Below, piece by piece: positions 1-8,931 of a stretch of 64,000 bases of DNA. The number at the start of each line of letters is the position of its first letter. The stretch's first letter is position 1. A model generated the notes under the pieces. That model ran no database searches. It was not told the origin of the DNA and saw nothing but the letters and a program-made list of their open reading frames with translations. Source of the DNA: UBA11222 sp947085295 (GTDB lineage Bacteria > Pseudomonadota > Alphaproteobacteria > UBA11222); assembly GCA_947085295.1 (NCBI GenBank), contig CAMTVX010000038.1, positions 1-64,000 of the forward strand, read 5' to 3'. Both the position numbers and the translations under genes were made by a program.

Positions 1-1908
1 ACCGATGAAATGATCGCCGCCATCCGTTATATGGGGCCAAGCTTTGGCGGCATCAATCTGGAAGACATCAAGGCGCCGGACTGTTTCATCATCGAACAGC
101 GCCTGCGCGAACTGATGGATATTCCGATTTTCCATGACGACCAGCATGGCACGGCGATTATTTCAGCGGCGGCGCTGATCAATGCGCTGCATCTGGCCGG
201 CAAGGACATCAAGGACGTCACCATGGTGGTCAATGGCGCGGGCGCGGCCGGCATTGCCTGCATGGAACTGATCAAGGCCATGGGCATGCCGCATAACAAC
301 GCCATTCTGTGCGACACCAAGGGCGTGGTGTATCAGGGCCGCAAGGAAGGCATGAACCAGTGGAAATCGGCGCATGCGATCGCCACCAAAGCGCGCACGC
401 TGGAAGACGCGATGGAAGGGGCGGATGTGTTTCTGGGCCTTTCGGCCAAGGGCGCGGTCACGGCAAAAATGGTGCGCGCGATGGCCCCCAATCCGATTAT
501 TTTTGCGATGGCCAATCCCGATCCGGAAATTCTGCCCGAAGAGGTCGAGGCCATTCGCGGCGACGCCATCATCGCCACCGGGCGCTCGGACTATCCCAAT
601 CAGGTCAATAATGTGCTGGGCTTTCCCTATATCTTTCGCGGCGCGCTGGATGTGCGCGCCAGCACCATCAATGAGGAAATGAAAATCGCCGCCGCCACCG
701 CGCTGGCCGAACTGGCGCGCGAGGATGTGCCCGATGAAGTGGCCGCCGCCTATGCCGGCGAGCGCCCGAAATATGGCCGTAAATATATTATCCCGGTGCC
801 GTTCGATCCGCGCCTGATCAGCCATGTGCCGCCCGCCGTCGCCAAGGCCGCGATGGATAGCGGCGTGGCCCGCCGCCCGATTGTCGATATGGACGCCTAT
901 ATGCACCAGTTGCGCGCGCGGCTCGACCCGATCGCCGACACGCTGCATCCGGTGTTTGAATATGTGCGCGCCAATCCCAAACGCATCGTCTTTGCCGAGG
1001 GCGAGGAAGAACAGGTCATTCGCGCCGCACTTTCCTATCGCAACAGCGGCTATGGCACGCCCATCCTGATCGGCGTGGAAGAACGTATCCGCGAGAGCCT
1101 GGCGGCATCGGGGCTTGACCCGAACGAAGAACTGGAAATTCACAATTCGCGCGAACCGGCGCTGGTCGCGAAATACCGTGATTTTCTGTATGGCCGCTTG
1201 CAGCGCAAGGGGTTCCTGATCCGCGATTGCACACGGCTGGTTTCCTATGACCGCAATATTTTCGCGGCCTGCATGGTGGCGAGCGGCGACGCCGATTGCA
1301 TGGTCACCGGCGTGACCCGCAATTCCGCCGTCGCGCTACAGGATGTGCGACACGCCATCGACGTCAAACCCGGCCAGCGGGTGATCGGGGTGAGCCTGAT
1401 GCTGTCGCGCAAGCACACCGTGTTTGTCGCTGATACCACCGTGCATGAAATGCCGACCGCAATACAGCTTGCCGATATTGCAGAGCAAACCGCGCGTCTG
1501 GTGCGGCGCATGGGGCATGAGCCGCGCGTGGCGCTGCTGGCGTCATCCACCTTTGGCAATCCGGCGACGGAACGTTCGGATGCGCAGCGCGAAGCGGTGG
1601 CGATCCTCGAAAAGCGCGGTGTCGATTTCGAATTTGACGGCGATATCGCCGCCGATGTGGCGCTGAATATGGACCTGATGAAACTGTATCCGTTCTGCCG
1701 CCTGACCGGCCCGGCCAATGTGCTGATCATGCCCGCCGTGCACAGCGCATCCATCAGTACACGGATGGTGCAGGAATTGGGCGGTGGCACGGTGGTCGGC
1801 CCGATGATCATCGGGCTCGCGCACCCGGTCCAGATCGCCCATATCGGCGCCAAGGTTTCTGATCTGGTCAATATGGCGGCCCTGGCGGCCTATGATCTGT
1901 CGCGGTGA
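1..1908 (+). CDS. maeB: NADP-dependent malic enzyme, MaeB type (5' end missing)
   Basis: Decarboxylates malate to pyruvate with NADP reduction, linking the TCA cycle to pyruvate and NADPH supply. The frame is open from base 1, so the N-terminal part (roughly 120 residues by comparison with the usual 750-770) lies outside the window. Counting from base 1, the malic domain shows DDQHGTA at residues 46-52 and the nucleotide-binding GAGAAG at 79-84. From about residue 320 a phosphotransacetylase-like domain begins (IVFAEGEEEQ, 329-338) and runs to the end. This fusion is typical of proteobacterial MaeB, where the second domain is known to be regulatory rather than a working acetyltransferase. The stop is TGA at 1906-1908. 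The next gene follows 13 bases later on the same strand. Confidence 0.95.
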   Translation, partial: TDEMIAAIRYMGPSFGGINLEDIKAPDCFIIEQRLRELMDIPIFHDDQHGTAIISAAALINALHLAGKDIKDVTMVVNGAGAAGIACMELIKAMGMPHNNAILCDTKGVVYQGRKEGMNQWKSAHAIATKARTLEDAMEGADVFLGLSAKGAVTAKMVRAMAPNPIIFAMANPDPEILPEEVEAIRGDAIIATGRSDYPNQVNNVLGFPYIFRGALDVRASTINEEMKIAAATALAELAREDVPDEVAAAYAGERPKYGRKYIIPVPFDPRLISHVPPAVAKAAMDSGVARRPIVDMDAYMHQLRARLDPIADTLHPVFEYVRANPKRIVFAEGEEEQVIRAALSYRNSGYGTPILIGVEERIRESLAASGLDPNEELEIHNSREPALVAKYRDFLYGRLQRKGFLIRDCTRLVSYDRNIFAACMVASGDADCMVTGVTRNSAVALQDVRHAIDVKPGQRVIGVSLMLSRKHTVFVADTTVHEMPTAIQLADIAEQTARLVRRMGHEPRVALLASSTFGNPATERSDAQREAVAILEKRGVDFEFDGDIAADVALNMDLMKLYPFCRLTGPANVLIMPAVHSASISTRMVQELGGGTVVGPMIIGLAHPVQIAHIGAKVSDLVNMAALAAYDLSR

Positions 1909-1921
1909 GTTATGCAATAGC

Positions 1922-2878
1922 ATGGTGACGGCCGTAACAACACTTAACCCGCAAAAATTCCAGAACCCCGCCCGCACGCTGGAGGGTCAGGTGCGGGCCA
2001 GCGTGGCGTTGCGGGCGCTTGACACGCTGTGGTTCAATACCGGAACGCTGTGCAATATCACTTGCGCCAATTGTTATATTGAATCGTCGCCCGTGAATGA
2101 CCGGCTGGCCTATCTCAGCGCGGCGGAGGTAACGCATTATCTGGACGAAATACGCACAACACACCTGCCCACGACCGAGATCGGTTTTACCGGCGGCGAA
2201 CCGTTTATGAACCTGGATATGTTGATGATGCTGGAAGAATGCCTGGCGCGTGGTTTTCGTGTGCTGGTGCTGACCAACGCCATGCAGCCGATGCAGCGCC
2301 CAAAAATTTTGGCGGGATTGCGGGCGCTGGGGGAACGCTTCGGCGAAAAACTTACCCTGCGGGTCAGCATTGATCATTACACCAAAGCATTGCATGAAAC
2401 TGAACGCGGCGCCGGGGCATGGGATGCAGCGATTGCAGGATTGCAATATTTATCCGTACACGGATTTTCACTGCATGTGGCCGGACGTTTGTGCTGGGAT
2501 GAGGATATGCAAACCGCGCGGGCGGGCTATGCCAGCCTGTTCACCGATTTTGGCATTCGCATTGACGCAAATAACCCGGCGCAATTGGTGCTGTTCCCGG
2601 AAATGGATGCGCAGGTGGACGTGCCGGAAATTACCACGGCATGCTGGGGCATTCTGGACAAAAGCCCGGATGATGTCATGTGCGCCAGCAGCCGCATGGT
2701 CGTAAAGCGCAAAGGTGCGGCGCGCCCCACAGTCACCGCCTGCACCCTGCTGCCCTATGATGCGCGTTTTGAGATGGGCGAAACACTGGCGCAGGCCACC
2801 GGCCCGGTCGCACTGAACCATCCGCATTGCGCCAAATTCTGCGTGCTGGGCGGCGCGTCCTGTAGCGTTAAAGGCTAA
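1922..2878 (+). CDS. Radical SAM protein with extra C-terminal cysteines
   Basis: A 318-residue protein with the radical SAM signature C44-NIT-C48-AN-C51 (CxxxCxxC), which holds the [4Fe-4S] cluster that cleaves S-adenosylmethionine, followed by the GGEPF motif. The C-terminal tail carries C303-x3-C307-x6-C314 and further cysteines lie just upstream (CWGILDK, VMCAS, TACTLL), so a second Fe-S cluster of the SPASM/twitch kind is possible. The substrate cannot be told. I chose ATG 1922; an earlier in-frame ATG at 1892 would overlap the end of maeB by 17 bases, and neither has a clear ribosome-binding site. It may be co-transcribed with maeB. No precursor peptide or maturase partner is seen nearby. 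Confidence 0.8.
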   Translation: MVTAVTTLNPQKFQNPARTLEGQVRASVALRALDTLWFNTGTLCNITCANCYIESSPVNDRLAYLSAAEVTHYLDEIRTTHLPTTEIGFTGGEPFMNLDMLMMLEECLARGFRVLVLTNAMQPMQRPKILAGLRALGERFGEKLTLRVSIDHYTKALHETERGAGAWDAAIAGLQYLSVHGFSLHVAGRLCWDEDMQTARAGYASLFTDFGIRIDANNPAQLVLFPEMDAQVDVPEITTACWGILDKSPDDVMCASSRMVVKRKGAARPTVTACTLLPYDARFEMGETLAQATGPVALNHPHCAKFCVLGGASCSVKG

Positions 2879-2886
2879 TTTTACGG

Positions 2887-2915
2887 TTGACGTTGCACCT
2901 GCGCGGGTCTATCTC
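2887..2915 (+). promoter_or_regulatory. Putative sigma-70 promoter of metZ leader
   Basis: TTGACG at 2887-2892, a 17-base spacer and TATCTC at 2910-2915. Start of transcription would fall around 2921, just where the SAM-II aptamer begins, which supports the assignment. The -10 hexamer is weak, so this is a prediction only. Confidence 0.4.
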
Positions 2916-2920
2916 ACTCC

Positions 2921-2982
2921 CTCGTGGTGATTTGTGCCGACCGGCTTGCGGCCACGTTAAAGCATTCGCTAAAAAGGTCGGG
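2921..2982 (+). ncRNA. SAM-II riboswitch (metA-type element)
   Basis: The leader of metZ matches the SAM-II consensus closely: the CGTGGTGATTTG block at 2923-2934, CGGCTTGC at 2942-2949, the CCACGTTAAA block at 2952-2961 and CGCTAAAAAGG at 2967-2977. Stem P1 pairs 2923-2927 with 2952-2956. The pseudoknot pairs CCGACC 2937-2942 with GGTCGG 2976-2981, six perfect pairs. This RNA class binds S-adenosylmethionine and lowers expression of methionine-synthesis genes; it is found mainly in Alphaproteobacteria. A terminator follows directly, so control is probably at transcription. Confidence 0.93.
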
Positions 2983-3000
2983 CGCAGAGATAATCGCTCT

Positions 3001-3030
3001 AGCCCCGCACCAGAGGTCGGGGCTTTTTTT
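3001..3030 (+). terminator. Riboswitch-linked intrinsic terminator before metZ
   Basis: AGCCCCG (3001-3007) pairs perfectly with CGGGGCT (3018-3024) around a 10-base loop, followed by a run of T to 3030. It lies between the SAM-II aptamer and the metZ start codon at 3044, as expected for an expression platform that stops transcription when SAM is bound. GGTCGG occurs a second time at 3015-3020 and could pair with the aptamer strand 2937-2942 as an antiterminator. Confidence 0.85.
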
Positions 3031-3043
3031 GTGAGATAAATCA

Positions 3044-4261
3044 ATGTCTGATACGAAATCTGACTCATCTTCTAAAGATTGGCGCCTGCGCACCCAGGCG
3101 GTGCATGGCGGCACGGTCCGCTCACAGTTTGGCGAAACCTCCGAGGCGCTGTTTTTGACCTCTGGCTATGTCTACACATCTGCCGAAGAGGCGGCTGCGC
3201 GCTTTCGGGGGGACGATGACGGCTTTATCTACAGCCGCTTTTCCAACCCGACCGTGGGTATGTTTGAACAACGCATGGCTGCACTGGAAGGGGCAGAGGC
3301 GGGATGGGCAACGGCCACCGGCATGGCGGCGGTATCCAGCGCGCTGCTGGCGATGCTGCGCGCGGGCGATCATGTGGTGGGGGCGAGGGCGCTGTTTGGT
3401 TCGTGCCGGTATATTGTCGAGGAAATGCTGCCGCGCTATGGCATCACATCAACGCTGATCGATGGCCGCGATCTGGCGCAATGGCAGGCCGCGATCCGGC
3501 CTAATACCAAAGTGCTGTTTCTGGAATCGCCCACCAATCCCAATTTGCAGGTCAGCGATTTGCGCGGCGTCGCGGATATTGCCCATGCGGCAGGTGCGCG
3601 GCTGGTGGTGGACAATGTATTCGCTACGCCGATTCTGCAACGCCCGCTGGAATTTGGCGCGGATGTTGTGGTCTATTCCGCCACCAAGCATATTGACGGG
3701 CAGGGGCGCTGTCTGGGCGGCGTGATACTGGGTAGCAAATCCTATATTAATGACGAAGTGAAGCCATTGCTGCGCCATACCGGCCCGGCAATGTCGCCGT
3801 TTAATGCCTGGGTGATGCTGAAATCGCTGGAGACGCTGGATCTGCGGGTGCGCGAACATTCGCGAAACGGCGCGCGCATTGCAGATTTTCTGGCCACACT
3901 TCCCGGCATATCCAAAGTATTGTACCCCGAACGCAAGGATCATCCGCAGCATTCGCTTGCCATGGCGCAGATGAAGATGGGCGGAAATGTCGTGGCGTTT
4001 GATGTCGGCGGCGGTAGTGGCGCCAGGGCAGCGGCGTTCCGGTTTCTGAACGCTCTGAAACTGGTTAAAATCAGCAACAATCTGGGCGACACCAAAAGCC
4101 TGATCACCCATCCGGCCACCACCACGCATTTCCGCCTGACGCCAGAGGCGCGCGCCGAACTGGATATTGGCGAGGGGTGTGTACGGCTTTCTGTTGGACT
4201 GGAAGATATGGCGGATATAGAAGCGGATCTTGACCAGGCTGCCAAAGCGGCGCAAAGCTAA
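3044..4261 (+). CDS. metZ: O-succinylhomoserine sulfhydrylase
   Basis: A 405-residue member of the Cys/Met-metabolism PLP-dependent enzyme family. MetZ makes homocysteine from O-succinylhomoserine and sulfide, the step before methionine synthase. The PLP lysine is K215 in the SATKHIDGQG motif; substrate-side motifs YSRFSNPT (63-70) and ESPTNPN (161-167) are intact. The riboswitch in its leader senses the pathway end product SAM and supports the methionine role over cystathionine gamma-synthase or lyase, which are close relatives. apaG follows after 24 bases and may share the transcript. Confidence 0.92.
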   Translation: MSDTKSDSSSKDWRLRTQAVHGGTVRSQFGETSEALFLTSGYVYTSAEEAAARFRGDDDGFIYSRFSNPTVGMFEQRMAALEGAEAGWATATGMAAVSSALLAMLRAGDHVVGARALFGSCRYIVEEMLPRYGITSTLIDGRDLAQWQAAIRPNTKVLFLESPTNPNLQVSDLRGVADIAHAAGARLVVDNVFATPILQRPLEFGADVVVYSATKHIDGQGRCLGGVILGSKSYINDEVKPLLRHTGPAMSPFNAWVMLKSLETLDLRVREHSRNGARIADFLATLPGISKVLYPERKDHPQHSLAMAQMKMGGNVVAFDVGGGSGARAAAFRFLNALKLVKISNNLGDTKSLITHPATTTHFRLTPEARAELDIGEGCVRLSVGLEDMADIEADLDQAAKAAQS

Positions 4262-4285
4262 GGCCTAAAACAAAGGATAAGGTCC

Positions 4286-4678
4286 ATGTATGAAACAGTC
4301 ACTCGCGGCATTCGGGTTGCGGTTGAACCGCATTTTCTGGCGGATCAATCTGAACCCGCGCAGAACCGTTATGTCTGGGCCTATCGTGTAATCATCAGCA
4401 ATGGCGGCGTCGCGCCCGTGCAATTGCGCAGCCGTTACTGGCGCATCACCGATGCAGCCGGGCGGGTGCAGGAAGTGCGTGGCGACGGGGTGGTTGGCAA
4501 ACAACCGCTACTCGCGCCGGGTGAAAGTTTTGAATATACCAGCGGCACGCCATTGCCAACACCGTCCGGTTTTATGGGCGGCGCCTATCAGATGCAAACC
4601 GGAGAAGGAGAGCAGTTCGATGTGGAAATTCCGACCTTCTCACTTGATAGCCCGCATCAATCCGTGATCGTCCACTGA
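4286..4678 (+). CDS. apaG: ApaG domain protein
   Basis: A 130-residue single-domain protein matching ApaG over its full length: YVWAYRVIISN, the LRSRYWRITDA segment and the GDGVVGKQPLL..GESFEY..GTPL..PSGFMGGAYQM block. The family forms a fibronectin-like beta fold and binds nucleotides or pyrophosphate; the older name as a Co/Mg efflux protein rests on a salmonella phenotype. The exact role is unknown. It sits between metZ and trkH. A short hairpin (CAGGTG 4680-4685 / CACCTG 4689-4694) follows the stop but has no T-run. Confidence 0.92.
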   Translation: MYETVTRGIRVAVEPHFLADQSEPAQNRYVWAYRVIISNGGVAPVQLRSRYWRITDAAGRVQEVRGDGVVGKQPLLAPGESFEYTSGTPLPTPSGFMGGAYQMQTGEGEQFDVEIPTFSLDSPHQSVIVH

Positions 4679-4710
4679 ACAGGTGCGACACCTGAAAAGC
4701 CCATATATCC

Positions 4711-6174
4711 ATGCTTGAGTTTCGCCCCTTATCGCTGGTGATTGGCTATATGCTGATTGCTCTGGGCGCATCGATGACCATTCCGGCGCTGTTTGATTTC
4801 GCCGCTGGTAACAAGGACTGGCAGGGATTTTTGTTATCGGCCGCCTTCACGCTATTCACCGGATTTGCACTTGGTCTTGCAGGGCGCGCGCCTGCGGGTC
4901 AGTTGTCGCCGGGGCTTAATTTGCGGCAGGCCTTTCTGCTGACGTCATTGTCCTGGTTGCTCATTTCACTTTTCGCCGCCTTGCCCTTTGTGCTGGTTGC
5001 GGTCGATCTTACTGTTCACGACGCCGTTTTCGAGGCGGTGTCCGGCTTCACCACCACCGGATCAACGGTTCTGGTAGGTCTTGACACAACGAACCCCGGA
5101 ACGCTGATGTGGCGGGGGCTGCTGCAATGGATTGGCGGCGTTGGAATTGTCGTTACCGCCATCGCTGTCATGCCGATGTTGCACGTTGGCGGCATGCAGC
5201 TTTTTCATACGGAATCGTCTGACCGCTCTGAAGAAAAGTTTCTGCCGCGTATGGTCCAGTTCGCCCGCTCCATCGGGCTGATCTATCTTGGCCTGTCGCT
5301 GGCCTGCGCATTGTCATACTGGGCCGGCGGCATGAGCGCGTTTGACGCCGCCGTTAATATGATGGCGACGGTTTCGACGGGCGGATACAGCACCTCGGAC
5401 AAATCATTTATGTTCTGGGACAGTCCCGTGATCGACGCCCTGGCGATTTTATTCATGTTTCTTGGCGCGCTGCCTATCATACTGTTCTGGCCCGCGCTGC
5501 ATGGTAGGTCGGCGCTTCTGTTCGCCAATTCGCAGGTGCGGGGTTATTTCATGATCACCATTGCGGCCACCATGGTTCTGACGGTGTTCCAGTGGCTCAA
5601 CGGCATAAATGACGGCTGGCGGGCGTTCCGGTTCGCGGCGTTCAACACCGTGTCCCTCATCACAAGCACAGGCTTCATGAATACGGATTACGGATCATGG
5701 GGACCGTTCGCCACTATGTTTTTTATCTGCATCATGCTGCTTGGGGGCTGCTCCGGCTCAACGGCAGGGGGGTTGAAAATATTTCGTGTGCAAATATTGT
5801 ATCAGGCCACGCAAAACCAGATCAGGCGTGTGCTCTATCCAAACGGCGTCTTCATCGCCCGGTACAATGACCGGCCGCTGCCGGACGCAACGATCAGTTC
5901 GGTCACCGGCTTTTTGTTTCTCTACCTGCTGACATTCGCCATATCAGGGTTTGTGCTGGTGGTGCTGGGCCTGGATATGACCAGCGCATTTTCCGCCGCC
6001 GCCGCGATGCTGGGCAATGCCGGCCCCGGTATGGGGCCGATCGTTGGCCCGGCGGGAAATTTTTCCACGCTCACCCCGCCGCAAATCTGGGTGCTGACGA
6101 TCACCATGCTGTTGGGGCGGCTGGAACTGCTGACTGTCTATGTGCTGTTCCTGCCCCGGTTCTGGCGGCGATAA
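4711..6174 (+). CDS. trkH: TrkH-family potassium uptake protein
   Basis: A 487-residue inner-membrane protein with many hydrophobic segments. TrkH subunits form the K+ path of Trk systems and depend on the cytoplasmic TrkA gating ring. The pore-loop repeats characteristic of the family are visible: SGFTTTGSTV near residue 110, MATVSTGGYST near 220, TSTGFMNTDYGSW and GGCSGSTAGGLK near 330-350, and MLGNAGPGMGP near 435. No trkA is present in the window, so its partner must be encoded elsewhere. Confidence 0.93.
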   Translation: MLEFRPLSLVIGYMLIALGASMTIPALFDFAAGNKDWQGFLLSAAFTLFTGFALGLAGRAPAGQLSPGLNLRQAFLLTSLSWLLISLFAALPFVLVAVDLTVHDAVFEAVSGFTTTGSTVLVGLDTTNPGTLMWRGLLQWIGGVGIVVTAIAVMPMLHVGGMQLFHTESSDRSEEKFLPRMVQFARSIGLIYLGLSLACALSYWAGGMSAFDAAVNMMATVSTGGYSTSDKSFMFWDSPVIDALAILFMFLGALPIILFWPALHGRSALLFANSQVRGYFMITIAATMVLTVFQWLNGINDGWRAFRFAAFNTVSLITSTGFMNTDYGSWGPFATMFFICIMLLGGCSGSTAGGLKIFRVQILYQATQNQIRRVLYPNGVFIARYNDRPLPDATISSVTGFLFLYLLTFAISGFVLVVLGLDMTSAFSAAAAMLGNAGPGMGPIVGPAGNFSTLTPPQIWVLTITMLLGRLELLTVYVLFLPRFWRR

Positions 6175-6256
6175 TTCAAGAGACTTGCCAGCAGGCCTGC
6201 GTTTCGTATCTGATGGGAAAAATGATCAATAATTCTCATGCAGGGAGAGGCATCCA

Positions 6257-7474
6257 ATGGCGCCAAAACTTATGCTCGAAGGCATCCGGGTTCTGGATTT
6301 CACACATGTGCTGGCGGGGCCTACCTGTACCCGGCTGATGGCCGAACTGGGGGCCGAGGTGATCAAGGTGGAATCGCTGACAGGCGATCTGGTGCGCACC
6401 ATGCCCGCCCTGAAGGATGGCCGAAGCGGATATTATATTCAGCAGAACCGGGGCAAGAAATCACTCTGTCTGGATTTGCGCAGCCCAAAGGCGCAGGAAA
6501 TCATTCATGGCCTGGTGCCGAAGATGGATGTGGTGGTGGAAAATTTCACCCCCGGCGTGAAGAAGCGCCTGAACATTGACTGGGACCGGCTGCACAAACT
6601 GAACCCCGATCTGATCATGTGCTCGATTTCAGCCTTCGGGCAAAGCGGGCCATTAAGCAGCCTGCCGGGCTTTGATTATATTGCCCAGGCCTATGCAGGC
6701 GTCATCGACATGATCGGTGAACCGGGCGGTTCGCCCTATTTTGCGGGGCTAGGGCTGGGCGACGTGTCCACTGGTGCGCATGCGTTTGGCGCGGTCAGTG
6801 CGGCGCTGTTTCACCGCGCGCGTGGCGGGCCGGGGCAGTATCTGGATATTGCATTGCTGGACTGTCTGTTCCATTGCCACGAAATCAATGTGCAGGGCTA
6901 TGACGGCAGTAATGGGGCGTTTGTGCCGACGCGCACCGGCGCGCATCACGGGGCGGTTGCCCCGATCGGGCTGTTCAAGGGCAAGAGCCAATGGCTGGTG
7001 ATTATCGCCATCGGCGCGCAGTGGAATAATCTATGCAAGGTGATGGGCCGCGAGGATATGCTAAGCGATCCGCGTTTTGCCGACAATGCCGTGCGCACCC
7101 AGAACCGTCAACTGATCGTGGACGCCATCGAAAGCTGGCTGCGCAGCACCGCCAGCGATGACGAGGCGGTGCGCATATTGCAGGAAAACCATGTGCCGGT
7201 CGCCCCGGTGCTAAGCGTGCCGCAGGCCATGGCGCATCCGCATCTGATCCAGCGCCAGACCGTGCGCACCGTGACGGATCGCGCCTTCGGGCCGGTCAAG
7301 GTTCCCGGCATGCCGCTGAAATTTTCTGCTTTTCCTGATACGCTTGATCTACAGGCGGATTTTCTGGGCGAAAGCAACGCCCAGGTGCTGCGCGACTATC
7401 TCGGCATGACAGACGGCGATATCTCCGCGCTGGCAAAAGAAGGCGTACTGGGATCGGAACCGGTGCGGGGATAG
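6257..7474 (+). CDS. Family III CoA-transferase (CaiB/BaiF type)
   Basis: A 405-residue protein that would move CoA between carboxylic acids through an aspartyl-CoA thioester. The catalytic aspartate is D169 in GLGLGDVSTGAHAFG, the same number as in formyl-CoA transferase; the N-terminal LDFTHVLAGPTCTRLMAELGA and ENFTPGVKKRL are typical. A ribosome-binding site GGGAGAGG lies shortly before ATG 6257. The acid substrate cannot be read from the sequence. Upstream trkH is 82 bases away and unrelated; the converging MFS gene ends 19 bases downstream. Confidence 0.9.
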   Translation: MAPKLMLEGIRVLDFTHVLAGPTCTRLMAELGAEVIKVESLTGDLVRTMPALKDGRSGYYIQQNRGKKSLCLDLRSPKAQEIIHGLVPKMDVVVENFTPGVKKRLNIDWDRLHKLNPDLIMCSISAFGQSGPLSSLPGFDYIAQAYAGVIDMIGEPGGSPYFAGLGLGDVSTGAHAFGAVSAALFHRARGGPGQYLDIALLDCLFHCHEINVQGYDGSNGAFVPTRTGAHHGAVAPIGLFKGKSQWLVIIAIGAQWNNLCKVMGREDMLSDPRFADNAVRTQNRQLIVDAIESWLRSTASDDEAVRILQENHVPVAPVLSVPQAMAHPHLIQRQTVRTVTDRAFGPVKVPGMPLKFSAFPDTLDLQADFLGESNAQVLRDYLGMTDGDISALAKEGVLGSEPVRG

Positions 7475-7493
7475 TCGCCGGTTGAAAGTTTAA

Positions 7494-8741
7494 TTATTGC
7501 CGCAATTTCCAGATGGCGGAGGTGAAGTAGGCTGTAATTATCGCCAGTACCAGACCGGCGGCCGGAACCAGTGGCGCGTTGGTCACGCCCAGCGCATCGA
7601 TCAGAAGACCCATCGCGAAACTGCCCAGCGGCGCGCCGCCGACATAGGCAAGCTGAAAAATCGACAGAATGCGTCCACGACTTTCAGCAGGCGCTGCCGC
7701 CTGCACCAGCGTGCGGCTCATAATCATGCTGATGCCGCCGGAACCGCCCCATGCGGCTGCCAGCAGGCACATCAATGGTAATGACGGGGCCAGCGATATC
7801 AAACCAATCACGACGGCGCTTGCGCAACTGGCCAGTAACATGGCGCGTCCCTGACGGCGCACCGGATGCATGCGGCGCAAGGCCAGCACCATCAGCGTTG
7901 TGCCGCCCATGAAACTTATATTCAAAAGCGCCAGTTCCGCCGAACTGCCCTGATACACATCGCGCACCATCAGCGGAATCTGTACCAGAAACACACCGGT
8001 GAATAATGTCCCTATACAGAACATAAACAGCAGAATGGGTCGAATGGTGGCATCGCGCATCGCGGCGCCAAAACCTTGCGAGATATTGGCCATCGCACTA
8101 CCCATTACGGACAGTTTTGGTGCGACTGCCGGTAATTTGCTGCTGAAATATGCCGAGATAAACACCAGCACGCCCTGCACAATCAGCAACCCAATGGCCC
8201 CCAATGGGTCAGATGGCCCGGAGCCAATAGATGTGGCAAGCCAGCTAGCGCTTCCTCCCAGTGTCAGCCCGACTATCTGACTGGCGAATTGCAGCCCCGT
8301 CATGGCGGTAACGGTGCGCTGAATTTCACCGTCATCCACCAGGCTCAACATCGCATCGCGCGCGGGCACGACAAACGCGCCGATAATGCCAATAGCAACA
8401 CTGACAAATACCAGCCCCCAATAGCTGAGATAGCCAAACCCGATACTGCCCGCCAGCGAAAGCGGCATCAGCGCCATCACGGCTTGCAGCACAATCAGAT
8501 AGCGACGCAATTCACGCCGGTCGGCAACCACGCCACCCAGTAAAATAATCGTCAGCATGGGCAGCATGGTCAGCATCTGCGACAGGCCAACCTGCCACGG
8601 GCTGGCGTGCAACACCTGCGTCATCAGCCAGATGAACACCACATTCTGCACCCCGATGGCGCAGAAATACGGACACATGCCCGCCAGATACCAGAACCGC
8701 GCGGAAGCAGGTGGTGCTTTGAGAGAAACCTCAGTCATCAT
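7494..8741 (-). CDS. MFS transporter, EntS/DUF894-like exporter
   Basis: A 415-residue membrane protein with about twelve hydrophobic segments. The loop LLGGVVADRRELRRYL after the second segment is the MFS motif A (G-x3-D-R-x-x-R-R), and the overall pattern (FYLAGM..IGVQNVVFIWLM, MTGLQFASQIVGLTLGG) resembles the enterobactin-exporter-like MFS_3 group. Direction and substrate are inferred as export of a small molecule but are not shown. Met 8738 is an alternative start. An imperfect inverted repeat sits just upstream at 8761-8797. Confidence 0.85.
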   Translation of the reverse strand: MMTEVSLKAPPASARFWYLAGMCPYFCAIGVQNVVFIWLMTQVLHASPWQVGLSQMLTMLPMLTIILLGGVVADRRELRRYLIVLQAVMALMPLSLAGSIGFGYLSYWGLVFVSVAIGIIGAFVVPARDAMLSLVDDGEIQRTVTAMTGLQFASQIVGLTLGGSASWLATSIGSGPSDPLGAIGLLIVQGVLVFISAYFSSKLPAVAPKLSVMGSAMANISQGFGAAMRDATIRPILLFMFCIGTLFTGVFLVQIPLMVRDVYQGSSAELALLNISFMGGTTLMVLALRRMHPVRRQGRAMLLASCASAVVIGLISLAPSLPLMCLLAAAWGGSGGISMIMSRTLVQAAAPAESRGRILSIFQLAYVGGAPLGSFAMGLLIDALGVTNAPLVPAAGLVLAIITAYFTSAIWKLRQ

Positions 8742-8760
8742 TATTTATGATTTTGTCACT

Positions 8761-8797
8761 CTGATCAAAGCAAAGCATCTCTCTTTGGTTCGATCAG
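8761..8797. promoter_or_regulatory. Imperfect 15-bp inverted repeat, possible operator
   Basis: CTGATCAAAGCAAAG (8761-8775) is mirrored by CTTTGGTTCGATCAG (8783-8797) with two mismatches around a 7-base gap. It lies 20 bases upstream of the MFS start codon and could be a regulator site or a leader hairpin. No matching regulator gene is adjacent. Confidence 0.35.
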
Positions 8798-8850
8798 GAT
8801 AGCATATAATGGGTTTTGACCGCATGTCTGTGTTCGCTTTATTTTATTAT

Positions 8851-8866
8851 TGTGGAATTTGCCACA
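8851..8866. promoter_or_regulatory. Perfect inverted repeat TGTGG-N6-CCACA
   Basis: TGTGGAATTTGCCACA is a perfect 5-6-5 inverted repeat in the divergent gap between the MFS gene and the small exported protein, 66 bases before the latter's start. It has the size of a dimeric repressor site. Function is inferred from shape and place only. Confidence 0.3.
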
Positions 8867-8931
8867 GTTTCACCCCATCTATAGGGTCGAATATGTAGGG
8901 CTAAAATATCGAAACGCAAAGGATGATCGTT

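Noticed and set aside
163..1143. 326-residue open frame antisense to maeB
   Set aside because: Composition is His/Gly/Arg-rich as expected of an antisense shadow in G+C-rich DNA; the sense frame is a known enzyme.
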